Below are positions 36,790 through 44,670 of a DNA stretch of 49,412 bases, in pieces. Below the pieces are notes generated by a model, which was not told the origin of the DNA, did not search any database, and saw only the letters and a program-made list of their open reading frames with translations. The position numbers and the translations under genes are program-made. Source of the DNA: a virus; the IMG/VR virus record IMGVR_UViG_3300017750_000016, positions 1 to 49,412 of that record, one strand, 5' to 3'. Each line of letters begins with the position of its first letter. The first letter of the stretch is position 1.

Positions 36790-37140
36790 TCAATACACCT
36801 CATGGGGGCGGAACACTCTATCGGTTCTGCCCGCACGAACTACACCGAGGGCTATTGCACCGTCATTGACGCTAAGGTCGCCATCGGTGTTGTCGAATTT
36901 CCTGATTGCTCCGAGTTGAAGTGCATCATTGGTTTTCTTTGACATTGCCTTTGTTAGACTGTCATGCAGAGCGAGGTCATCCCCTAAACTGCTCAATGCA
37001 TTCTTCGCATCATTCAGATGCTTCTCTATGTCATCCCTGTTATTGAAATCTATTGCCTTAATCATGGCTTCCATTGATGCCAACGCCCTTCGGGCCATAG
37101 GATCCATCTTCTGAAGTCCAAATAAATCGCCTTCGCTCAT
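36790..37140 (-). CDS. Hypothetical small helical protein
   Basis: A 116-residue protein that I do not recognise. Residues ~14-75 look like two or three amphipathic helices (MARRALASMEAMIKAIDF...; DIEKHLNDAKNALSSLGDD), followed by a short region that may be beta-strand (GAIALGVVRAGR). The ATG at 37140 is preceded by GGGAGG, a strong ribosome site. A 45-base gap separates it from the previous gene. Helical content would fit a portal- or scaffold-associated protein, but there is no specific evidence. Confidence 0.6.
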   Translation of the reverse strand: MSEGDLFGLQKMDPMARRALASMEAMIKAIDFNNRDDIEKHLNDAKNALSSLGDDLALHDSLTKAMSKKTNDALQLGAIRKFDNTDGDLSVNDGAIALGVVRAGRTDRVFRPHEVY

Positions 37141-37185
37141 GTCGCTCGTTCCTCCCTATTTTTTCCATTGTTAATGACTGTTATC

Positions 37186-37491
37186 CTATCGTTGCCCTTT
37201 TGCTCCGGCGTTCCTAAGCTTGGCATCAACAGAGGATTCGGCTTGTGTTTTCTTATGATCTGTGGAGTTTCCTCGGGTCGATGAGGATGCGTGTGCGCCA
37301 CTCACTCTCTTGATATTCACCGGAGATTTACCTGCTGATGCTCGGGACGATGTTCTTTGATCTTCGCCTATTGTCTTCAGAGAGGGAATTTCTGTAAGAT
37401 ACGTTGAGGCTAATGATTCTGGTATCTCTTGTTGGCCGTAATCCAAGCCATCTCGTTTGACGATTTTCCAAGCTGTATCAAACGAACTCAT
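37186..37491 (-). CDS. Small protein with N-terminal SFDTAW motif
   Basis: A 101-residue protein. It begins M-S-S-F-D-T-A-W-K-I-V-K, the clearest copy of the motif shared by several neighbours. The rest is Ser/Arg/Lys-rich and probably disordered (SSTRGNSTDHKKTQAESSVD). No catalytic or metal-binding residues are visible. The ATG overlaps the portal stop as ATGA, so the two are probably translationally coupled. With little besides the motif and a basic tail, it could be a small adapter or internal head protein; this is speculation. Confidence 0.6.
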   Translation of the reverse strand: MSSFDTAWKIVKRDGLDYGQQEIPESLASTYLTEIPSLKTIGEDQRTSSRASAGKSPVNIKRVSGAHASSSTRGNSTDHKKTQAESSVDAKLRNAGAKGQR

Positions 37492-39005
37492 TGCGGAGGA
37501 GCACCCCCTCCGCCTGGTGGTGCGCCGCCTCCACCTGGTGGTGCGCCGCCTCCCTGTTGCATCTGAGCCTCCTGGGCCTTAGCCGCAACCTCTTCGGGCG
37601 AAGGCTCCTTGAAATCGAACTCTAGGAATTTATCATCTATCTGATCTCGTAGCGCGGCCTCATATCCGGCTTGCTTCATCTGCATCATGTTGCGGATAGC
37701 CATCTCATCCCTGCGGAATCGCATGATTTCATCCTCTTCCTCATGTGGGTTCAATGTGATGTCCCACTCACTTATTCCGAATGCCTCAAGCAGAAGAGGG
37801 AACAAGTGCCTGTTGTATATCGACTGAGAATAGGCCAATGCACGGTTAGTGACTACGATTTGCATCCCTTCGTTGTTCAGACCCCCTCCAGACACGTCAT
37901 TCATGAATACGTTGGACACTCCATAGTATGCAGATATGCGTTGTCTGATGTCATCCTTGATTGGGATATACTGTAGTTCCTCAAGCGTATCCATCATTCG
38001 GACATACTCAAGGCCACCACGACCAGACTCGGTTTCGACACCGATTGTAGGGACATAGCTCGGGTCACGCTCAAGATGCTCTTGGATATTCCTCGCCGTC
38101 CTCTCAACAGTTTCCATGTTGGATGACTTGATCACCATGACTCCACGAGGCATCCTCCTCTTCTGGTATGCGGAATAGACGTAGTTGTCCATAGCAATGA
38201 GTGTGTTCACTTGTCGCCACATAGTAGCAACGGGGCTACGACCATACAACTTGGATGGCGACCATTTGCTGATGTGGATGACTTCTCCCTCCGTATATAC
38301 CTGGCCGTTGCCCACACCTGCTAGGTTGATGTAATGAATTGGGACTACTGGCATACCCGATACAGGACATACTGCTTCAGGGTCACTTGATCTGAACGAA
38401 CGATCAACTAGACTGGTGTATTGAGTTCCCCCTCTTATCCCTCTCTTGTCTGAGATGATACGCATGAAGATGGGGTCGGCTCTCGATACCTCCCTTATGC
38501 GGAAGAATTGAGGTTGCTTGGTAGCGGGGTCAATGAAATACTCTTTTGTCAAAACTAAGTATGCATCATCAACGATATTGAGATCCATCTCTATCTCTCG
38601 AAGGATGTCAATAAATTGCTGAGTCATCCTGTTCTGTCCACCCAGGATAGTTTCTGCATACTCAATCTGTCCCTTGTCTGCCTTCCGAACCTCTCCGCCG
38701 CATGACTTGCAAGAATCAACCTCTTGATGGAACTCTGATTCACACTCCACACATTTTGAAACGAATTTCGCTTTCCATTCCCATCCCTTTCGGAATGTTT
38801 CGACACATAGGTGATTTAGAATTGACCTCAGAACCATGCATTCGTAAGCTGCGGCATACAATGCAGGAACGGTAATTCCTTGAAGGAGAGGTGGTTCTTG
38901 AACGCCTTCTGTGAATAGAGGCATAGAAGGAATAGGGGTGTTATACCTCTCCATATCCATGCCGATGGCAGCGAACATCCTTTCCATCTTCTTGCTATCA
39001 ACCAC
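37488..39005 (-). CDS. Portal protein with zinc-knuckle insertion
   Basis: A 505-residue portal, the ring through which DNA enters and leaves the head. The order and style of conserved segments fit HK97/SPP1-type portals: a helical wing, the stretch G-E-V-I-H-I-S-K-W-S near residue 240, the stem region, and a C-terminal segment rich in Met and Gln. Unusual are residues 85-102, where C85-x2-C88 and C99-x2-C102 form a probable zinc knuckle in the N-terminal part, and a C-terminal tail of three Gly-Gly-Gly-Gly-Ala-Pro-Pro-like repeats. The start is GTG at 39005 with GGTGAAGG upstream. It overlaps the preceding gene by 8 bases and the next by 4. Confidence 0.88.
   Translation of the reverse strand: MVDSKKMERMFAAIGMDMERYNTPIPSMPLFTEGVQEPPLLQGITVPALYAAAYECMVLRSILNHLCVETFRKGWEWKAKFVSKCVECESEFHQEVDSCKSCGGEVRKADKGQIEYAETILGGQNRMTQQFIDILREIEMDLNIVDDAYLVLTKEYFIDPATKQPQFFRIREVSRADPIFMRIISDKRGIRGGTQYTSLVDRSFRSSDPEAVCPVSGMPVVPIHYINLAGVGNGQVYTEGEVIHISKWSPSKLYGRSPVATMWRQVNTLIAMDNYVYSAYQKRRMPRGVMVIKSSNMETVERTARNIQEHLERDPSYVPTIGVETESGRGGLEYVRMMDTLEELQYIPIKDDIRQRISAYYGVSNVFMNDVSGGGLNNEGMQIVVTNRALAYSQSIYNRHLFPLLLEAFGISEWDITLNPHEEEDEIMRFRRDEMAIRNMMQMKQAGYEAALRDQIDDKFLEFDFKEPSPEEVAAKAQEAQMQQGGGAPPGGGGAPPGGGGAPPQ
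37513..37553 (-). repeat. Tandem 21-bp repeat encoding GGGGAPP at the portal C-terminus
   Basis: Two identical 20-base units at 37513-37532 and 37534-37553, with a degenerate third unit beside them. They encode a flexible Gly/Ala/Pro tail on the portal. A 21-base period keeps the frame, so slippage would change tail length without breaking the gene. Confidence 0.85.
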
Positions 39006-40383
39006 TTGCCTTCACCGCCTCTTTCATGTTGTCGAACTCGTCCACGCTTAATTTGTGTTTCCGCAATAGCCTTGATCGGTCTTTTGCCTCAACTGTATCA
39101 TATGCCATCACAATTAGTGTATCTCTGTCACCCCTCAATGCAGAGAGCATATTGCGTGGCGAAGGGTATTCTCCTCTATCAGATAGATGGGGTTCGGCCA
39201 TTTCCAATGCCTTGAGGACAGAGGTGTCGCCTTCGATTACTAATCCTGAGCCTTCGGCCTTTATCCCTGCTATGCCTTCTTTCTTCAATGCCTCTGCATA
39301 CCAGGGTGCAGATGGAGCATTGAAATTGATTTCCAAACGAGGATACAATCTCGTATCAAATTTGAAAAGACTACTGTTGTCAATCAAACCTGCGAGGAAT
39401 TGATCTGCATCCTTCAAGATGACATCTCTGCGCTTAATGTCATAGAATAGTCCTCTCCCCATTGACTTGCTAAATTGCCCTATTGCAATTATATCGAAGA
39501 GGAAACCATGAGATTTGATGAGTGATGAAATCTCAGCAGGGCTTGCTTGGACACCATATGATTTGAGAGTCTGAGCATTAACTGCACCTCTTGATGATAA
39601 AATGCTTCTGCAATTATTGAGAATACCCCGTTCCCTATGAGATAGCCTTTCTGATTTGTCAAGAGTAGTCCTCCATAGCTTCTCGGCCTTATCTCTGCCT
39701 TCTTCATCCGAGGCAGACACCCAGGACTTAACGAAACGGCGGAATGGCAAATTCAACCTCTCACTATTCTGATTCAGAGAATCATAGTCCAGATCAGTCA
39801 GAGGTAGTGAACCCACTAAGTCCGGCGATACGCCTGGGAATTGTGAAAGAGTCGCTTGCTTCTCCAAGAGTAGTAGTGGTTGGATTGAATCCAATACTTT
39901 GACTTCATTGCCTTTGATGAGGATCTCTGTCAATTCACGTCCTGTCATCCCGAAGTTGTCCTGGAACCATGTATTCATCTTGGTTATGGGAGGCTTAGAG
40001 GGATTAGGTGCTTCAGGTGGCAAAGCAGTTCCTTCTTGCTCAGTTGGAACATCGCTTTCTGCACTATCCATCCCCTCTATCTCTGCACCTTGTCCCTCTT
40101 CTGGTGCGGTTGGCGCAGGTTGCTGTGCTTCTATTTGCTCTTGTTGTGCCCTCTCTTGTTCGGCCTGTTGCAATTCTTGTTCCGCCGCAGCGACCTCTTG
40201 CTTTTTTGATTCTAATTTCTGCCTAATGGCATCAGCACCCATCATCGCACCTTGCGCTGCTACTTTACGACCTGTGGGTGAGGACATAACTGCCCTTGCC
40301 CCTGCCGCTAATGCGGGTAAGATTTTCTCAACGGAGTCTGTCATATCCTCCACGCCTGGGGTTGGTTCTATGTATTCACGCAT
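38998..40383 (-). CDS. Hypothetical coiled-coil protein between terminase and portal
   Basis: About 461 residues from the ATG at 40383. That start overlaps the terminase stop by 8 bases and follows a GGGGTGGG stretch; an upstream in-frame start would lie deeper inside the terminase gene. Residues ~45-85 form a Gln/Glu-rich coiled coil (KKQEVAAAEQELQQAEQERA). Residues ~85-135 are an acidic, Pro-rich linker. Residues ~135-461 look like an ordered alpha/beta domain. I cannot match it to a family. Position between terminase and portal suggests a packaging-complex or portal-associated protein, which is inference. It overlaps the portal start by 8 bases. Confidence 0.6.
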   Translation of the reverse strand: MREYIEPTPGVEDMTDSVEKILPALAAGARAVMSSPTGRKVAAQGAMMGADAIRQKLESKKQEVAAAEQELQQAEQERAQQEQIEAQQPAPTAPEEGQGAEIEGMDSAESDVPTEQEGTALPPEAPNPSKPPITKMNTWFQDNFGMTGRELTEILIKGNEVKVLDSIQPLLLLEKQATLSQFPGVSPDLVGSLPLTDLDYDSLNQNSERLNLPFRRFVKSWVSASDEEGRDKAEKLWRTTLDKSERLSHRERGILNNCRSILSSRGAVNAQTLKSYGVQASPAEISSLIKSHGFLFDIIAIGQFSKSMGRGLFYDIKRRDVILKDADQFLAGLIDNSSLFKFDTRLYPRLEINFNAPSAPWYAEALKKEGIAGIKAEGSGLVIEGDTSVLKALEMAEPHLSDRGEYPSPRNMLSALRGDRDTLIVMAYDTVEAKDRSRLLRKHKLSVDEFDNMKEAVKASG

Positions 40384-41794
40384 CCGCCCACCCCAACCTG
40401 TTCTTCCACATCTCGCCATCTAGGATAATTATGTTTTCCCGATATTCCTTAGTCGCTTGCACCGAAAGTGCAAGGGCAATCACCATGTCGTCATGCCTCC
40501 CGAGGCTTTCCATACGTCCATTATCGAGCATGGTGAACATGGATAATTCATTCAATAGCGTATTCATATGCCTCCTTGTTGAACCTTCGTCTTTGTATGG
40601 GATCATAAGGTGCTTCTGCTCGAAATGAAGTTGAAGTGTGTGCATCAATGCTTCCTTCTTCATTCGATTCATGTTGAATGGTTTGATAGGCAAATCGCTG
40701 ATTTCCTGCAGGACTTGGTTGAATGCCATAGCGAAGTTGTTAGTCTCTAGTTCTATGATGACGGGATTGAAGCGAGCATTCAATTCGATGATCTTGTCAA
40801 TCTGTTGATTAAAATTCATATTCTTCTCATGGTGGACATGGACTATGCGCTTGTGTCGGTTCTCATCCATGCCAATGACCATCATGCAAGTATAGTCTGC
40901 ACTCCTGTCTGCGCTGATTGCCGGATCCCATCCAATGTAGTAATTCATTGATTGGTCGGGATCGGGGTAGTATGAGAGCATGAGTGAGTCATCTTTGACC
41001 CTCTCCAGCATCTCTTCAGGGAATAGGCTTGACTCACTTGCTATTGGCTTGCATAGATACTCACGAGTGAATGCTATTGATGTCATCTCTCCCCTCCTCG
41101 TATTCAGAGCCTCAAGGTTCCACCTCTCAGGCCACAATGGTTCACCTGTTCCCTCATTGATTGCAGGGTATTCTCTAACACAGTATCCATCAAGACTCTT
41201 GAGTTCCGAGTATAGATCTGTGAATGAGAATGGTGTTCCGACAACGCACATCTGAGCTGTATGGTGGAGAACAGGAAGTAAAGCAGTATAGAACCAAGTA
41301 GATATGGATTTCAACTGAGTATCGGCCTCACTCGATAGGATGTCATCAAGGACAACTATGTCAGGGTGAGCACCACGAACGGCTTTTCCTATAGACATGG
41401 CTCGTATGGATGATTTGTTAGAGAACTTGAAAAGTTGCTTCGCCCATCCTCTCTTTGGTTTGAGATGTGCTAGAGCTGGTGTAGTCACAATCAACTCATC
41501 CATCTTCCCCATGTGATCTATGGATTGATGCTGACTGTGGCTGAAGAATAGAACCTCAGTTCCTGGGTTGTATGCCATCTTCCATAAGAGATAGACTCTG
41601 AAGAAGACTGATTTCCCATGATCACGACTTGCTATGACGCAGACTTTGTTATGCTTCTCGGCATTCTCATACCACTCCTTGTGGAAATGGGCTAATTGGA
41701 AACCACAGATGTCCTCGAAGAAGAATCGGAAGTCCCGCCTCCCCATATCCCAATCGACTTTGCTCGTTAGTTCGAGCATTGCCTCATTCGTCAA
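40376..41794 (-). CDS. terL: Terminase large subunit (ATPase and nuclease)
   Basis: A 472-residue DNA-packaging motor. The N-terminal ATPase has a Walker A at residues 56-62 (S-R-D-H-G-K-S), a Walker B at 147-151 (V-V-L-D-D) and a coupling motif G-T-P-F near 186. The C-terminal RNase H-like nuclease has D290 (Y-I-G-W-D-P-A), E350 (I-I-E-L-E) and D435/D436 (R-H-D-D-M). All key residues are present and the length is typical, so the enzyme looks intact. TTG at 41794 is the likely start, with GGGGTGGAAGA directly upstream; ATG at 41779 is the alternative but has a poorer ribosome site. The next gene starts within its last 8 bases. Confidence 0.95.
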   Translation of the reverse strand: MTNEAMLELTSKVDWDMGRRDFRFFFEDICGFQLAHFHKEWYENAEKHNKVCVIASRDHGKSVFFRVYLLWKMAYNPGTEVLFFSHSQHQSIDHMGKMDELIVTTPALAHLKPKRGWAKQLFKFSNKSSIRAMSIGKAVRGAHPDIVVLDDILSSEADTQLKSISTWFYTALLPVLHHTAQMCVVGTPFSFTDLYSELKSLDGYCVREYPAINEGTGEPLWPERWNLEALNTRRGEMTSIAFTREYLCKPIASESSLFPEEMLERVKDDSLMLSYYPDPDQSMNYYIGWDPAISADRSADYTCMMVIGMDENRHKRIVHVHHEKNMNFNQQIDKIIELNARFNPVIIELETNNFAMAFNQVLQEISDLPIKPFNMNRMKKEALMHTLQLHFEQKHLMIPYKDEGSTRRHMNTLLNELSMFTMLDNGRMESLGRHDDMVIALALSVQATKEYRENIIILDGEMWKNRLGWADA

Positions 41795-42902
41795 TCTTCC
41801 ACCCCGATGGCAACAAACTCATGTCGTCTCCACCAGGGCCATTCGTTGCAAACAAAGAAGCCGGTAGTAGCGACAGATCATCACCCTTAACCACATCAAA
41901 TCCTATATCCGGCTTCTCTTGAGGCGGCTCACTTTTGATGATTGGAGTGACATACTCTCTTTGTGGATTTGGCCTCTCATTCACAGCAAACGCCTGGGGG
42001 TTATCGAATGGGTTCGCAAAGGGATTTTTGAGTATGAATGAGGAGTCTGCCACGTCATTGTGAATCGGCTTGGCTTTGGCAAATAGATGCTCGGCTTCTG
42101 CAAACAATGAGGGAAAGAGTTCTTTCAAATCATGCTCATTCGCGTAAAGGTGTTTCATTGCCCCTTCATCACCATCTTCTGCCGCAGCGATTAATTCACG
42201 AATAGCATTTGGATCTGTTGATGCGAAAATATTCGGATAAGTTATGGGTTCCCTTGCAGCGTCTGCTTCCCTTCTCTTTGCCTCTATCTCAGTTTTCAAT
42301 TTATCACGGACGGATGAGTGAGTGGATTCGGATTTGGGTTTGGGTTTGGATGTGATTTCTTTTGCCTTCCCTTCAGAGGGTTCGACAAATACATCCTCAT
42401 CTTTGGCAGGTGTTGCTAATATCTGAGGAGCTACAAATTCATCATTCATCTCTTCTGCAAGACTGGCATCGGCAACGCCATCGCCGTCATTATCATCCTC
42501 TGGATCTCCATCGACAACGCCATCGCCGTCATTGTCCTCTCCATCATACTTGAATCTCCCATCTTCAAAATCGTCAGGGTGGCTTTCTTCATTCAGCCAA
42601 ATGTCGGAATCACCCCCACGACCACCATCATCACCGCCGTCATCATCGCCTAAATCGAAGTCACCAAAGTCATCATCGTCTTCAGGAGGTTCAGGAGCCG
42701 GAGATGGAAGATTTCTGTTGGCAATAGTCGATTGAACGAGTTTTCTCCCATCTCTTATTTGATCCCGATTCCTGATGTAATTCTCAAGTTGCTTCTTCTG
42801 CCTTGATACTTTGAATCTGCGAATGTCATCCATGATTCCCTTGTAGATGGTGTCATCGCGCATCGCTACCCACGCAACATCAAACGAATCATTGGAGGGC
42901 AT
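41784..42902 (-). CDS. Acidic calcium-loop protein with N-terminal SFDxAW motif
   Basis: A 372-residue acidic protein. Residues 6-15 (S-F-D-V-A-W-V-A-M-R) match the motif shared with several neighbours. Residues ~75-105 are almost only Asp, Glu, Gly and Pro. Residues ~116-145 contain two thrombospondin type 3-like calcium loops, each D-N-D-G-D-G-V-x-D, 14 residues apart. The remainder is disordered-looking, with a charged helical stretch near 195-220 and a C-terminal part rich in Asn, Pro and Phe. The start ATG follows GGAGGCGATCCGGT. It overlaps the preceding gene by 14 bases and the large terminase start by 11. Role unknown; calcium binding is inferred from the loop spacing. Confidence 0.5.
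   Translation of the reverse strand: MPSNDSFDVAWVAMRDDTIYKGIMDDIRRFKVSRQKKQLENYIRNRDQIRDGRKLVQSTIANRNLPSPAPEPPEDDDDFGDFDLGDDDGGDDGGRGGDSDIWLNEESHPDDFEDGRFKYDGEDNDGDGVVDGDPEDDNDGDGVADASLAEEMNDEFVAPQILATPAKDEDVFVEPSEGKAKEITSKPKPKSESTHSSVRDKLKTEIEAKRREADAAREPITYPNIFASTDPNAIRELIAAAEDGDEGAMKHLYANEHDLKELFPSLFAEAEHLFAKAKPIHNDVADSSFILKNPFANPFDNPQAFAVNERPNPQREYVTPIIKSEPPQEKPDIGFDVVKGDDLSLLPASLFATNGPGGDDMSLLPSGWKIDE
42473..42533 (-). repeat. Repeat encoding two thrombospondin type 3-like calcium loops
   Basis: A 19-base unit occurs at 42473-42491 and again at 42515-42533, a 42-base period. Each encodes part of D-N-D-G-D-G-V-x-D. The Asp spacing is that of calcium loops in thrombospondin type 3 repeats. 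Confidence 0.75.
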
Positions 42903-44670
42903 ACCGGATCGCCTCCGTGCTATCCCTCAATCTGATGTTCTGCATCGTCTTCTGCAACCCCCAATACTCGTCAAGGGGTGAGTCGAAAGAGGCCGTGAAT
43001 GTGGGGTTTGCCCCTGTCATGCCTTGTAGGTTGGTTCGTGCGGCCTTCGCATCCCTCCTACCGCCGAACCTGGTTAGTGCGTTTGCACCATGTCTTAACG
43101 CTCCCGCACCACCGAATGTCAGCAGATTGGAAGCAAGACCCGTTCCTACGCCACCATCAGCCCAGCTCTTACCTGCCCTTTGGTTCGCTGCGGATAATTT
43201 CCCTGCTTGTTCGGCTGCAAGGGCATTCTCTGCGATCTTGTTGGATTGTGAAGGGGCCGCAGCCGCAGGGGCCGGAGCCGCAGAGGTAGTAGTCGGAGTG
43301 CCGGATGACATTCCGCCACCGCCGGATGACATCCCTCCATCGGTAGCCGGAGGTTGTGGAGTTGTGGTCTGAGTGACCTTTTGCTCTCCTGTCTGTCCAT
43401 TTTGTTCAATCTCAAGTTTCTGATCAGGAATCCCATCGCCATCTGCATCCACAGGAGCCGGAGTCGCCGCAGGAGTTTGACCTGCTATTTCCATGCCCTC
43501 GTGAACATTGCCTGGCATACCTGCCCATTTCTTTTCGGCATCGGCACTCTGAACGCCTTGCTTCAAGTTGGTCTGTGCTTCTCTGTCGAAGTTCAGGTCA
43601 TTGGTGCTCAACCTTTTTTGATTGCGCTCCTCTATGGCATTCATCGCACCCTTGCCTGTGATCGCACCCTTGATTCCTGCGCCTAATGTTCCGAGTTTAT
43701 CATTGGGGTTGATGAATCCTGATGCATCTCTCCCTGTTCTCTGTCCTGTCGCGGGATCAACCGCACCGTAAGCCATCCTTCCGGCCAAATTAGAGGCTCC
43801 TTGAGCTGTTGCCTTTGCGCCACTACCTAGTGCTCTAGCAGCACCCATAATGCCCCTGCCGAGTCCTTTGGCTCCGGTAGTCAATGCGCTTCCGGCTTGA
43901 CCTGCTACATTCCTAGCACCCTCTGCCAATGCGGCTCTATTCTCAGGAGTGTTGTATTTCGTGTTCATGTCACCTGCCCACGTCTTTGCGGAATCGACAC
44001 CCTGTCCTATCTTCTCGGCTGCACCCATCATTGCGGCATCCACTTTGGGAACGACATTCGAGGCCATGTTAGAATATCCTTGACCGATCTTCTCGGCTGC
44101 ACCTGTCATAGCATCTTTTGCCTGACCTGCCTTTTCACCCATCCAATCCTTTGCCGCACTTCCCGCCTCTTGCAAAGATGAGAATGCGTTCTGAGCCATT
44201 CCAGGAGTCCCTGCATCATGCTCTACTGATGTATTCGGATTCTGAGTAAGGGCTTGTATCCTTTTATCCGTTTCATCCCCGCCGGTTCCAACGAGTGATT
44301 CCTTCGCACCTTTAGCCGCATCGCCAATTGCCCCTGCCGCCTTTCCACCGATATTCTTTGCCGCATCATACAAAGCCCCATGCGGAGTCTTACCCTCTGT
44401 GGGTGTCTGTGATGTGCCACCTGCACTTATCTGGTCTATCTTGTCATACATTGATTGCCTTTCAGGATCAACAGGGGCTTGAGCAGGGGCTTTGTCTTTT
44501 GACTCGCCACCAAGACCCATCATGGATTCTTGGTTTGCTTTTGCTTGCCCACTCACATCTCCTGTTTCTGCCGGACTCTTGGTAGGCTTAAATCGAGGAT
44601 GCTCATTCCACTTGCCTGTGAATTTAATGATAGATGCCTTCACAATCGCATCTTCGTAAGCATTAATCAT
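42889..44670 (-). CDS. Late-embryogenesis-abundant-like repeat protein with calcium-loop motif
   Basis: A 593-residue Ala/Gly/Lys-rich low-complexity protein. Residues ~160-290 (43785-44190) carry amphipathic 11-mer-like repeats such as AKDWMGEKAGQAKDAM and two copies of AAEKIGQG, resembling LEA and apolipoprotein-type helices that fold on dehydration or on surfaces. Residues ~405-416 read P-V-D-A-D-G-D-G-I-P-D-Q, a thrombospondin type 3 calcium loop. A Ser/Pro/Ala-rich linker follows, then a glycine-rich helical C-terminus. The N-terminus (M-I-N-A-Y-E-D-A-I-V-K) may be a weak version of the SFDxAW motif. An ATG with AGGTGG upstream supports the start. Candidate internal head or scaffold-like protein; no enzyme is visible. 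Confidence 0.5.
   Translation of the reverse strand: MINAYEDAIVKASIIKFTGKWNEHPRFKPTKSPAETGDVSGQAKANQESMMGLGGESKDKAPAQAPVDPERQSMYDKIDQISAGGTSQTPTEGKTPHGALYDAAKNIGGKAAGAIGDAAKGAKESLVGTGGDETDKRIQALTQNPNTSVEHDAGTPGMAQNAFSSLQEAGSAAKDWMGEKAGQAKDAMTGAAEKIGQGYSNMASNVVPKVDAAMMGAAEKIGQGVDSAKTWAGDMNTKYNTPENRAALAEGARNVAGQAGSALTTGAKGLGRGIMGAARALGSGAKATAQGASNLAGRMAYGAVDPATGQRTGRDASGFINPNDKLGTLGAGIKGAITGKGAMNAIEERNQKRLSTNDLNFDREAQTNLKQGVQSADAEKKWAGMPGNVHEGMEIAGQTPAATPAPVDADGDGIPDQKLEIEQNGQTGEQKVTQTTTPQPPATDGGMSSGGGGMSSGTPTTTSAAPAPAAAAPSQSNKIAENALAAEQAGKLSAANQRAGKSWADGGVGTGLASNLLTFGGAGALRHGANALTRFGGRRDAKAARTNLQGMTGANPTFTASFDSPLDEYWGLQKTMQNIRLRDSTEAIRYALQ
43785..44190 (-). repeat. LEA-like amphipathic Ala/Lys/Gly repeats
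   Basis: Repeating A-A-E-K-I-G-Q-G (DNA at about 44000-44024 and 44080-44103), A-K-D-x-M-x and G-A-x-A units along ~130 residues. The pattern suggests long amphipathic helices that stay unfolded in solution. Confidence 0.6.

Noticed and set aside
36408-36836. Longer version of the zinc-ribbon protein starting at 36836
   Set aside because: It would overlap the preceding gene by 47 bases, whereas ATG 36788 has GAGGTG upstream and begins with the shared motif.
37141-37185. Transcription terminator in the gap
   Set aside because: No stem-loop or T-run in the transcribed direction; it mainly holds the ribosome site of the next gene.
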